Source: an uncultured Halomonas sp. (lineage in GTDB: Bacteria; Pseudomonadota; Gammaproteobacteria; Pseudomonadales; Halomonadaceae). From it: a DNA stretch of 64,000 nt. A model generated the notes under the pieces. The model was not told where the DNA came from. It saw only the letters and a list, made by a program, of their open reading frames with translations, and did no database searches. Position numbers and translations under genes: made by a program. Where the stretch lies: NCBI RefSeq assembly GCF_947501415.1, contig NZ_CANMVL010000002.1:1-64000 (forward strand), read 5' to 3'. This document shows, in pieces, positions 44,089 to 52,671 of the stretch; the stretch's first letter is position 1, and each line of letters opens with the position of its first letter.

Positions 44089-45666
44089 TTCGGCGATGGG
44101 TGATTCTGCGATAAATGATTTGGCGATGGCACCAGTGTCGTCGCCTTCCGCCAGGTCCTGGATACTGCCCTCTTGCAACGCATTGCGACCGATGTATTCT
44201 TTCGCCGCCGTAAGGCCATCACCCTTCTCGTTTTGCGTGAACCGATGCAGCAGGCGCGTCATAAGCCGACGGTAGCCGGCGAAGAGCGCGACCTGCTCGG
44301 TAAAGAAGTGCATCTCGACCCGATCGCCATGGATATCGATAGACTGGGGGCCGAACGCATCGCTGAAGGCAAGCTTGCCTACCCTCTGCTCACGGTACTC
44401 CTGCGGCGACAAGGTCAGGATCTCACTCACCGTCAATCCTCCACCGTCGCCTCGGCAGGTATCCCGACCAAAACGATAGAGCCGGCCTTCATCGACATGG
44501 ATCCTGCCCCCCATCCACGCCGAACAGGGGTCGATCACGATGGGGGACCTGGGATGGACGACATAGGGGCCCCTCAGCTCATGGCTGTAATAGAGGTTGA
44601 GACAGTGCTCTGACGCGCCCTCATCATCGTTGGCGAACAGATAGAAGACGCCGCCATGCCAGAACAGGGTGCCATCGGGCACGCCTCTCGCCCGAAATGC
44701 CTCGCCCTGGAGCATGCCTCGCCCACGGCACTTGCTCGCTCTCGCTGTGCCTGAAAGGCTGGTATGCGCATCGTGACCCGGTAGGGATATAGGGCGAGGG
44801 GGACCGACATTGTCACGCAGGGAACCGCCCGTGTGCGCCAGTACACCGGGGCGGATGCTGAGACTGGTTAGCTCTTGCAGGTTATCGAACCGGGTGGAGA
44901 TGCTATTCCTGTGCTGCTCCATCAGCGTTTGATGGAGGAGCCCGCGAAAGTAACGGCTCGAGGCCTTGATGACGACGGATGCAACCGTCAAGTTATCGGG
45001 GATGACAGGGTCTGGGTCAGAGCCTTGCAGCGCCTCGGCGATATCGTGGCCGCCTCTGCTGCGTAGACTCTCCAGCGCCGGCTTGAGCAGCAAGGCGGCA
45101 CTCCGATAGAACTCGCCAAGCGTTCGCACCAGGGAGTCGCCGTGGACCCGGGAGTAACCTCGCGCTAGCACGCCTCGCTCTGGGGCACTCTTGGCATGAC
45201 GCTCGATACAAATCTCGATGCGCTCGGCGTTGTGGCGAAGCGCGTGAAAGCCTGGCAGCCCCTCGCTCTCGTGCAAGGGAGCATTCGTTTGATAGCTGAT
45301 GATATCGATGCCGGGAGGCGGCTCGAGAGGCACGCCGAAGTTGATGATCCACTCGACGCCCTGCTGATGCAGGAGCTCGACCTCAGCGTCCGGCAGGCGG
45401 CTGGTTGCTCTCCCCTGCTCCAGTGAAACGCTGCGCTGAGCGAGATGAGCAATAGGCAGGTGCACTGGCTTTAATTCATCGCCCCGACGATATAGTGCGC
45501 ACATCAGGCGATAGCCAACGGGGTGACAACGAGGCGGCTGGCCTGCGCATTTTACTCGCATCAACTGCGAGACCTGCAGATAGCGCGCCACACTCTCCAG
45601 TGCATCGGCCTGCCACTGCTTGATGCCGTCATACGGAATAGCCAGCGCTGCCACTGTCTTCTGCAT
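44074..45666 (-). CDS. GINT1-like glycosyltransferase-associated protein
   Basis: 530 residues, no signal peptide. The C-terminal half resembles the beta-propeller domain of glucosamine inositolphosphorylceramide transferase-type proteins: VPDGTLFWHGGVFYLFANDD, NLYYSHELRGPYVVHPRSPI, PCSAWMGGRIHVDEGRLYRF, GRDTCRGDGGGLTVSEILTL. The N-terminal half (about 90-190) resembles the bacterial formyltransferase-like part found with it (LPDAEVELLHQQGVEWIINF). The C-terminus ends in short repeats FIAESPIAESRIA, encoded by repeated GCGAT units. It overlaps the convergent yjbH. Substrate unknown; it is in a glycan locus. Identification is from memory of family motifs. Confidence 0.6.
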   Translation of the reverse strand: MQKTVAALAIPYDGIKQWQADALESVARYLQVSQLMRVKCAGQPPRCHPVGYRLMCALYRRGDELKPVHLPIAHLAQRSVSLEQGRATSRLPDAEVELLHQQGVEWIINFGVPLEPPPGIDIISYQTNAPLHESEGLPGFHALRHNAERIEICIERHAKSAPERGVLARGYSRVHGDSLVRTLGEFYRSAALLLKPALESLRSRGGHDIAEALQGSDPDPVIPDNLTVASVVIKASSRYFRGLLHQTLMEQHRNSISTRFDNLQELTSLSIRPGVLAHTGGSLRDNVGPPRPISLPGHDAHTSLSGTARASKCRGRGMLQGEAFRARGVPDGTLFWHGGVFYLFANDDEGASEHCLNLYYSHELRGPYVVHPRSPIVIDPCSAWMGGRIHVDEGRLYRFGRDTCRGDGGGLTVSEILTLSPQEYREQRVGKLAFSDAFGPQSIDIHGDRVEMHFFTEQVALFAGYRRLMTRLLHRFTQNEKGDGLTAAKEYIGRNALQEGSIQDLAEGDDTGAIAKSFIAESPIAESRIA

Positions 45667-46026
45667 TGCTCTGCCCCCGGCTTGCCTGGCCTGTTGTGTG
45701 CCGACGAGACACGCCGTGTGATTACCGTTACATGCGACTATTCTATATATTTAATCGCTCTCTATATTGTTATTATTTATCCACGAAGCTTTTTATATAG
45801 AAAACACCTATCTAAACAAGTTAAAAATCTACGACTCACTTGAATAGTAGGCGCTCTGCAACAGTAATGTGAAGCATGATTTTATTGATAAAGATCGCTC
45901 ACAATTACTTAGCAATCGGAAACACCCTGCTGCTAAAAATAGAAATTGACGCATTGAACAAGCAAAAAAATACAAAAGCCAACAAGGAGGAAACTAGCAT
46001 CGTAGGGGACAAGAAACCTGTAATGA
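45667..46026. other. AT-rich gap upstream of the GINT1-like gene
   Basis: 360 bp, much more AT-rich than its neighbours, with TATATATTTAATC and ATTGTTATTATTTATCC. It should hold the promoter of the 45666 gene on the minus strand. I found no gene and no clear terminator for the GT4 gene that ends at 46027. Confidence 0.5.
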
Positions 46027-47196
46027 TTACTGCAGAAAACTCGTGCTGGTGGTCGTGTCTTCGACGCCCCTACTGCCCTCATGCCACACTCGGTCATAGT
46101 TCGCGATCATGGAGGCCAGGGAGAAGCAATCAGCGATGCGTGCAACCGCGGCCGCCTGGCGCTGTTGCCAGCGCTGGGGTTTCGACCGGCACTCTTCGAT
46201 TAGCTCTTGAAGCGCAGCCGCGATGGCCGCCGGTTGACGCGGCGGCACCACGCGACCGATATCCGCAACGATCTCGGCAGCATCCCCCACATCGGTAGTC
46301 ACACAGGGCGTGCCGCAGGCCATGGCCTCGGCGAGCACATTGGGAAAGGCCTCCGACGAACTGGATAGAAGATGAATATCGAGGGCATTCATGACCGCGG
46401 GAATATCCGTTCGCTGGCCGAGGAGCCGAATATAGTCGCGTAGCCCATTCTCGTCGATCCAGGCCGCAAGCGTCGGGTTATCGGCCGTCATCTGCTTGCC
46501 GACCAGCAGGCAAGTAAACTCGACTCCCTGATCTCGAAGGCGCTGCAGGCTTTTTATCAGGGTGGCATGATCTTTCTGCTCATTGAAGCGTCCTACCATG
46601 CCCAGCACCAGTGCATCCTGAGCCAGACCGAGTTCTTCCCTCAGAGCCTCTCGTTGACTTGGATCTCGTCGGAAGATGGAGAGGTCATAGCCATTGCCGA
46701 TAATGGTGAACTTCGCCGCTCGGTATCCCAGCGCCCTGTGCACGCTTTGAGCCTTGGAAGCACAGCAGATGATCCGCTGTGGGATAAGGCCACTCAAGCG
46801 CGCACAGAGCTTTGCCACCAGGATCGTTGCGCGCTTGGCATCGCCGGGCGCCAGATCCGAGTGACGTATGTTCCAGTAGATATGCTTGACTCCGGCCAGG
46901 CGGCCGATGATGCCGCCCACCAGATCGGCATGGTACATCCATGTCTGAAGGAGATCAGGCCGCTCGCGTTTCAGCAGACTGAACAGGCCCGTTACCCCTG
47001 ACCAGGTAAGACGTCCGGCGGGCATATGCAGGCAGTGAACCTCAACACCCGCCGCTTCGAGCATGGGGCCATACTTTCCACGGCCCTGCATGGAGATCAC
47101 GATATGCTGGTTCTTCCTGTCATTGGCGCACAGCCGGTAAAGCACCGCCTCCGCCCCGCCATCTTCCAGTATGGTAATCAGGTGAAAAATTTTCAT
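46027..47196 (-). CDS. GT4 glycosyltransferase
   Basis: About 389 residues, GT-B. N-terminal MKIFHLITILEDGGAEAVLYRL. C-terminal LVLGMVGRFNEQKDHATLIKSL, VKQM-like acceptor loop and SSEAFPNVLAEAMACGTPCVTTDVGDAAEIV (E-x7-E). The start at 47196 shares one base with the stop of the EpsG-like gene (TGATG), indicating coupling. Confidence 0.85.
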   Translation of the reverse strand: MKIFHLITILEDGGAEAVLYRLCANDRKNQHIVISMQGRGKYGPMLEAAGVEVHCLHMPAGRLTWSGVTGLFSLLKRERPDLLQTWMYHADLVGGIIGRLAGVKHIYWNIRHSDLAPGDAKRATILVAKLCARLSGLIPQRIICCASKAQSVHRALGYRAAKFTIIGNGYDLSIFRRDPSQREALREELGLAQDALVLGMVGRFNEQKDHATLIKSLQRLRDQGVEFTCLLVGKQMTADNPTLAAWIDENGLRDYIRLLGQRTDIPAVMNALDIHLLSSSSEAFPNVLAEAMACGTPCVTTDVGDAAEIVADIGRVVPPRQPAAIAAALQELIEECRSKPQRWQQRQAAAVARIADCFSLASMIANYDRVWHEGSRGVEDTTTSTSFLQ

Positions 47197-48185
47197 CAGA
47201 ATGTTCCCATCCATCCCAGGCCCTCAACGCCAATGCGAGGAAGCCATTGCATAAAGAAAAACAAGAAGAATGCCGGCAGAAACAGCAGAAAGCGACCAGG
47301 CGACAGGGAGAGTGAGGCGAGTAGCACCAGAATAATGCCACTCTCGAAGACCCTGGCGGCCACTGGCAGGAAGGTGTAGGACACCAGGTAGAACAACAGC
47401 ACACTCATGGCAAGAAGATTCTTTTGGATAAAAGCCCCACCTTGTGAGGCAAATAGTGAAAATATCGCGAGCCAAAACACGAACCCCTTGCCCGAAATAT
47501 CAGCACCGAAATACTCATAGCTGGTCTGCCGGGCTCCCAGTGCCTCGGCGATAACCAGAGCGGCAAGGCTCATTCCCGTGATGATGATAAAGTAAAGAAT
47601 CATCCTTGGTGCGATAGTGATATTGATATATGAGAGCAACTTCTGTGTCGCCAGGATAAACATGAAAAAGAAGAAGGATGCATGTATAAAGGGGGTCAGC
47701 ATGATAATGAAAATCCGCCGCTTTCCCGAGAACCCGAACCACCCTAGCAGGAAGACACTGATCGCCACTCCCTGTCGCAGGTGGGCTATGTAATTCTTGA
47801 GAAACTGAGGCAACAAAATGAAGGCAAGAAGCAGAAGGAAGTAACGGGAATCGTGGCTTAATACGATATAGGCGCTGACGAACGAAGCAATAAACACATA
47901 GAACTTGATTGCATCAAGGGGGTCATCGAAGGCCAGGTTCAAGGCATAGTTCATGAATTTCCACAGGGGCTCATTAACCAGATAAGCGGTAAGCCCTTCG
48001 GGGAGGTAACGAAACAGTATGACGTCAGCAGCAGCAATATGTACAACATAGCGGGAACGATCGGTGATCTCAATCGACTCGAACGAAACCGCAAAGAGTG
48101 CGAAGGCGAGGGAAACTATGGCGATCGAAATCGACTTGAATGAGCTCGAGTACAAACTAAAGGAGTGGGCATGACTCATGTTCAC
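47196..48185 (-). CDS. EpsG-like polysaccharide polymerase
   Basis: 329 residues, about 10 hydrophobic helices. After the first helices, EPLWKFMNYALNLAFDDPLD and the loop NYIAHLRQGVAISVFLLGWF carry the family's xxRQ(x)(L/V)A signature, followed by HASFFFFM. EpsG proteins act as Wzy-type polymerases. It sits between two GT4 genes with 1- to 4-bp overlaps, so it is probably the polymerase for the second glycan. Confidence 0.8.
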   Translation of the reverse strand: MNMSHAHSFSLYSSSFKSISIAIVSLAFALFAVSFESIEITDRSRYVVHIAAADVILFRYLPEGLTAYLVNEPLWKFMNYALNLAFDDPLDAIKFYVFIASFVSAYIVLSHDSRYFLLLLAFILLPQFLKNYIAHLRQGVAISVFLLGWFGFSGKRRIFIIMLTPFIHASFFFFMFILATQKLLSYINITIAPRMILYFIIITGMSLAALVIAEALGARQTSYEYFGADISGKGFVFWLAIFSLFASQGGAFIQKNLLAMSVLLFYLVSYTFLPVAARVFESGIILVLLASLSLSPGRFLLFLPAFFLFFFMQWLPRIGVEGLGWMGTF

Positions 48186-49396
48186 CTCCCTACTCCACTC
48201 TCGCTCCGCCCTGTTGCCACTGGGGTCATACCGGAGCTTTCGATCGCTCGCATCTCTTCCAGATAGCGGGTGGCGATAAGTTGGGGTGAAAAGTCCGCAC
48301 AGCGTGCCTTACGGGCTCTGCGTGTGCCGGCAGGCTTAACCAGTGATTCGTCGATGGCCTCGGCAAGCCGTGCCGAATCGTCTGGCGGCACCAGATAGCC
48401 ATGCCGCCCGTTCTCGAGGATCAGGCCTGATGCCCCTGGGCACGAGGTCGCCACAACGGGGGTACCAGCCGAAAGCGCCTCCATGATCGCGTTGGGAAAC
48501 CCCTCCCAACGCGATGACGACACGAACAGGCGCGAGTGCTGAAGGATGTTCTCGGGATGCTGCGTAAACCCCAGAAAATGGATGCGGTCAGCAACGTTCG
48601 CCTTCTGCGCCTTTACTACCAGTGCTTCCATGAGTGGTCCATCCCCCAGGATGGCGAGGTGCAGTGTTTTGTCATTCAACCGGGAAAATGCCTCGATCAG
48701 GACATCGAAGCCCTTCTGGGGTACCAGTCGTCCCATGGCACAGAGGTATTCCCTACCGCACAGTATCTCGGGCAACTCGGTGTCCTCGACCGTGTGCTCC
48801 GTGGGTCTGACCGGATTGCCGATAAAGAGCTTTTTGTCACATGTATTGATGCCAGCCGCGTGCAGTGAATCCAGTATGTCTGTCGCAATCACGACCATGG
48901 CATCGGCGCGCGGGTAAAGAAGGCTCATCAGCCTCGCCCGGACCTTCTCGCGAACCCCCGCGCCTTGCATGGAAAACACGTTGGCCTCACGGATAAGCAC
49001 ACGACAGCGCCCACCGGCGAGCGAACGGGCAAGCAATGCCACCACATTGGCGTCGGCCATCGTCGACAGAATGACGCTTGGCCGTTCTTTTCTGATATAA
49101 CCGACGAGAGCGGGCAAGGCATGAGTGGTCCGGCGCTTGCCAAGATCCACCACTCTTACCGCTGGCGACACCTGGTTGCTGTAAGCGCTGCCTCCTCGCG
49201 CCAGGACGAGATGGATGGGGCGCTCCGTAAGACGGGTGAACTCATTGGCCAGGTTGACGAACACGCGCTCTGCACCGCCTCCATTGAGGGAGGGAAGAAA
49301 CAGCGTGATCGGCCCCGCCTGTCGATTGTTTTCGAAAGAGACCATGCCCGCCCCTGTTGTTGTCATCGGTTCGCTAATCATCGAGTCTGTTGTCAT
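48182..49396 (-). CDS. GT4 glycosyltransferase
   Basis: 404 residues, GT-B. ITLFLPSLNGGGAERVFVNL near residue 30, then EYLCAMGRLVPQKGFDVLIEAF, LHLAILGDGPLMEAL and SSSRWEGFPNAIMEALSAGTPVVA with E-x7-E. The first 25 residues are poorly conserved; starts at 49379 or 49343 are possible. Ends in a 4-bp overlap with the polymerase gene. Confidence 0.86.
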   Translation of the reverse strand: MTTDSMISEPMTTTGAGMVSFENNRQAGPITLFLPSLNGGGAERVFVNLANEFTRLTERPIHLVLARGGSAYSNQVSPAVRVVDLGKRRTTHALPALVGYIRKERPSVILSTMADANVVALLARSLAGGRCRVLIREANVFSMQGAGVREKVRARLMSLLYPRADAMVVIATDILDSLHAAGINTCDKKLFIGNPVRPTEHTVEDTELPEILCGREYLCAMGRLVPQKGFDVLIEAFSRLNDKTLHLAILGDGPLMEALVVKAQKANVADRIHFLGFTQHPENILQHSRLFVSSSRWEGFPNAIMEALSAGTPVVATSCPGASGLILENGRHGYLVPPDDSARLAEAIDESLVKPAGTRRARKARCADFSPQLIATRYLEEMRAIESSGMTPVATGRSESGVGR

Positions 49397-49462
49397 CGAG
49401 TCAGCGTGATGCGATTCCTGTCACCCGGCCGATAATACGGCTTCCTAATGGCCGGCTCGGTT

Positions 49463-51262
49463 TCAGGCATGCTCTGTCATATGCTTGAACAGAGCATTCC
49501 TTTCCACCAGATCGTTATAGCTTCCTTGATCGGCGACCTCGCCCTGCTTGATAAGGTAGATGCAGTCGCATTGCTTCACGGTGGCCAGGCGGTGGGCAAT
49601 GATGATGATGGTCTTGTTGCTGGAGAACTCATGAATGGTATCCATGACCCGCTTCTCCGTGATGCCATCCAGGGAACTGGTCGCCTCATCCAGCACCAGC
49701 ACTTCAGCGTCGTCATAAAGCGCACGGGCGATACCGATCCGCTGCCGCTGGCCTCCTGAAAGCTGAATGCCACGCTCGCCCACCCGGGTATCCAGCCCCC
49801 TGGGGAGGTGCTTGAGAAACTCATCCAGCTGGGCCATTCTGGCGGCCCGTTTGATACGCGCCTCGTCGATCTCTTCCGGTGGCAGGCCGAAGGCGATGTT
49901 CTCGCGTATGCTGGCATCCGCCAGAAAGATGGCTTGAGGAACGAGTCCCAGGTTGTTCTGCCAGGCGCGAGTGCCCTCCTGCGTCAAAGGTTTCCCATCA
50001 ATCAGAAACTCGCCGCTGTCGGGTCGGATCAACCCCAGCAGCATGTCAATCACCGTCGACTTGCCGGAGCCGGAAGGCCCCACCAGCCCGATGACCTTCT
50101 TGGCAGGAATAGTCAGCGACAGGCCTTTCAGGACCTTCTCTTCCTTGCTGGGGTAGCGGAAATGTACATCTGCCAAGGAGATTGTCTCCTGCGGCGAGAT
50201 GATGCCTGTCGCCGGCAATAGGCTGTTCTCGCCCTGGCGCCCCTCCTGGCTTGCATAAAGGTCGTCACGTATGGCATCGAAGGCCGAAAGATTGCCACGT
50301 ATGGTCGAGATGCTGGTGTAGATCTGCTGGAAGGCTGGCAACAGTTTGAAGCTTGCCAATGCATAGACCGAGACGAGAGGCAGTATCGCCGTCAGGTTTC
50401 CTGAGTGCGCCTTCAGCAGAAAGAGCACGAGAAAGATAACGGCACCAAACGCTACCAGCTCCATGGCGTAACGCGGCGCCATGGCCAGCGCCTTGGTAGT
50501 CCCCTGGGCACGGCCATAGCGTCGGCTGGCCTTTTCGAACCGGTCGTTGAAGACCTTCTGCCGGCCCAGCAGCAGGACATCCTTGATGCCGCCGAACCCC
50601 TCCTGCATCAGATTGAATCGCTCGGCCTGCGCAAGGGTGACCACCCTGCCATTGGACACCAGTTTTCTCCGCACCACCCGGTAGAGCACCAGATATGCCA
50701 GGCCGAAGATGGTAACCCCGGCCAGCGCCACCAATGGGTTGAAGCTGAACACCGTAATGACCATGAACGTGGCCATCACCAGCTTGGCGTTCATCTGCAT
50801 CAGGGGTGCCAGGATGCTCTCTGTCACCCGATTGCACTCCTGGGCAATCTTGTTGGTCAGGTCGCTGCTGCTGCCACTGGCGTGGAACAACCAGGGCTGC
50901 TGCATATAGCGTCGGTAGAGCCGCATACTGAGTTCGGCCCCTACCTGATGTCCATAGAGCGACAGGCGCCATACGGTGAAGATCGAGACGCCGGCTGCCA
51001 CGGCCAGAGCTATCAATACACCGTTCCCCAACCAGAAGAGGAAGCTCTCCTGGCTCATGCCGGTCATCCGGTAGAGATTGGCCAGCACACCGCTTCCCTG
51101 CAGATAGCTCAAGTCACCCACCAGGGCCATGAAGGGTCCGACGGACATCACACCCGCGACTTCGGCAAAGGCCATGACCACGACCAGCAGTTGCAGCCGC
51201 AGCAGTCTCTTGCGCTGTTGCCGGGTTAACAGCGAGTAAAGCTCTTTGATGTTGGCGAGCAT
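49463..51262 (-). CDS. ABC transporter/flippase, PglK/MsbA-like
   Basis: About 599 residues, a half transporter with six membrane helices (residues 15-320) and an ATPase: Walker A GLVGPSGSGKST, Q-loop VPQAIFLADASI, signature IQLSGGQRQRIGIARAL, Walker B VLVLDEATSSLD and H-loop IIIAHRLATV. PglK-type members flip lipid-linked oligosaccharides, which suits the glycan locus. The start at 51262 (MLANIKELYSLL) is favoured over 51388. The upstream gene ends at 51336. Confidence 0.85.
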   Translation of the reverse strand: MLANIKELYSLLTRQQRKRLLRLQLLVVVMAFAEVAGVMSVGPFMALVGDLSYLQGSGVLANLYRMTGMSQESFLFWLGNGVLIALAVAAGVSIFTVWRLSLYGHQVGAELSMRLYRRYMQQPWLFHASGSSSDLTNKIAQECNRVTESILAPLMQMNAKLVMATFMVITVFSFNPLVALAGVTIFGLAYLVLYRVVRRKLVSNGRVVTLAQAERFNLMQEGFGGIKDVLLLGRQKVFNDRFEKASRRYGRAQGTTKALAMAPRYAMELVAFGAVIFLVLFLLKAHSGNLTAILPLVSVYALASFKLLPAFQQIYTSISTIRGNLSAFDAIRDDLYASQEGRQGENSLLPATGIISPQETISLADVHFRYPSKEEKVLKGLSLTIPAKKVIGLVGPSGSGKSTVIDMLLGLIRPDSGEFLIDGKPLTQEGTRAWQNNLGLVPQAIFLADASIRENIAFGLPPEEIDEARIKRAARMAQLDEFLKHLPRGLDTRVGERGIQLSGGQRQRIGIARALYDDAEVLVLDEATSSLDGITEKRVMDTIHEFSSNKTIIIIAHRLATVKQCDCIYLIKQGEVADQGSYNDLVERNALFKHMTEHA

Positions 51263-51335
51263 AGTCGGATCGTGCCTTGTTGATATCCACTCGATGGCAT
51301 CCAGCCCATGAAGACTGGGGCGTGGCCTCGCGACG

Positions 51336-52658
51336 CTAGCAGGGCGACGCGGCCGTTTCCCTGGATGTGACCAGCTCCACCAGGCCATGCTCGGCCCACT
51401 TCTCGAGATAGTCTTCTACTGTGCCGGCGGAGAGGCCAACGCGCTTGGCCAGCAGGGCGATGCTGGTTGGCCGGTCGAGTGTGGGAACAAGCTCCATCAA
51501 CTTGCGTAGCCCTCGCCGCTCGGCATCCGGTATATCGCCGAAAGCGACCTGCCCCGGATCGATATAGAGGTCATACCTGCGATTGGAGAGGCAGATGTTG
51601 CCAACAAACCGCTTGCTGACAATCGCACTCGACTCCAGCTCCTCGATCGCCTCGACCAGTACGTCGACGGCCTCTTCAAGGGCCTGACGATCCATCAGTT
51701 CATAGTTGTCGAGGTCGGTGTGGTATTCGGGATAGGGAAAGCGTGACAAGGACGCCATGGGAATACCATAGGCTTCCCAGATGTATTCGTCGTTGATCAA
51801 TGCACTGGCAAACTCACCGGTACGATGACGAGCCCCCTTGCTCTCCAGCGCATGAACCAGCGTCTGTTCGATATTTGCCTGCTGCTGGCGAGAGAACTGA
51901 AGGTTGAGCTCGGTCGGAGAGCCGAGCATTTCCAGCATCACCCCTTCCAGCATCCTATCGCGCTCCGATGCATCCAGATGGCCGAGATAGTATTCGTTGC
52001 CAATGATGCCGGGTGCCAGCACCAATCGATAACTGAAATTATACTGTTTCCCTGACTGGCGCAGCTTCTCGAAAAGCGCCACGCCTACCGCCACTCCCGC
52101 CAGGCCATCGTTGGCGACGCCCGGGTGGTCCAGGTTGGCGCCAAAGACGATGGTGTTCGATGAGCGGCCCTCGAGGGTGTAGTCGAGTACACGCAGGGTG
52201 CCGGGCCCCTCCGAGGTCTCGATTAGAACATCGTATTCGCCCTCCTCGAGGCTATCGTAGAAGTTCCTGGGCACACAGAAGCCCCAGTCACGCTCATAAC
52301 TACGAAACAGCTGCCTGAAGTGAAAGGGAATCGCTTCGGGATACCGATGATCATAGTGAAGGTGTCGACGCAACTCCTCCCTGCTTACCCTCCCCTCGAA
52401 GGGTGCCGAGAGAGCCATCACCGCCATGGGGTGATGGCAGCCATCATAGATAATCTCACCCTGGTAGGCGATTTGCGCTCGTGTCACGTCCCAGCTGGGG
52501 GGAATGACCCATCCGTTGTAGTCGTTACCCGCCGAATAAGTGATTTCCCGAAACGGCAGCAGCCTCTTCATATATTGAATGGTTCTGTCATAGTCGCTGG
52601 AGCAGATCACGCGGTTAAGCGGTGTCAGATCTTCCAGCAGCTTCATCATCCTATCCAT
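51336..52658 (-). CDS. DUF4910 aminopeptidase-like protein with winged helix
   Basis: About 440 residues. DUF2172/DUF4910 is an M28-like fold. Candidate metal ligands are visible in FGANLDHPGVANDGLAGVAV (His, Asp), LAPGIIGNEYYLG (Glu) and PYPEYHTDLDNYE (His, Asp). The C-terminal 80 residues form a winged helix (SIALLAKRVGLSAGTVEDYL, EKWAEHGLVELV). Members are common in polysaccharide loci with no proven reaction; N-deacylation of a sugar is a guess. Start at 52658 with AGAGGATGCT; lies 13 bp after wzc2. Confidence 0.72.
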   Translation of the reverse strand: MDRMMKLLEDLTPLNRVICSSDYDRTIQYMKRLLPFREITYSAGNDYNGWVIPPSWDVTRAQIAYQGEIIYDGCHHPMAVMALSAPFEGRVSREELRRHLHYDHRYPEAIPFHFRQLFRSYERDWGFCVPRNFYDSLEEGEYDVLIETSEGPGTLRVLDYTLEGRSSNTIVFGANLDHPGVANDGLAGVAVGVALFEKLRQSGKQYNFSYRLVLAPGIIGNEYYLGHLDASERDRMLEGVMLEMLGSPTELNLQFSRQQQANIEQTLVHALESKGARHRTGEFASALINDEYIWEAYGIPMASLSRFPYPEYHTDLDNYELMDRQALEEAVDVLVEAIEELESSAIVSKRFVGNICLSNRRYDLYIDPGQVAFGDIPDAERRGLRKLMELVPTLDRPTSIALLAKRVGLSAGTVEDYLEKWAEHGLVELVTSRETAASPC

Positions 52659-52671
52659 AGCATCCTCTTTT

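Noticed and set aside
51262-51388. Longer N-terminus for the ABC transporter
   Set aside because: The extra residues (MAWWSWSHPG...) overlap the DUF4910 gene end and look like shadow translation; ATG at 51262 begins a family-like N-terminus.
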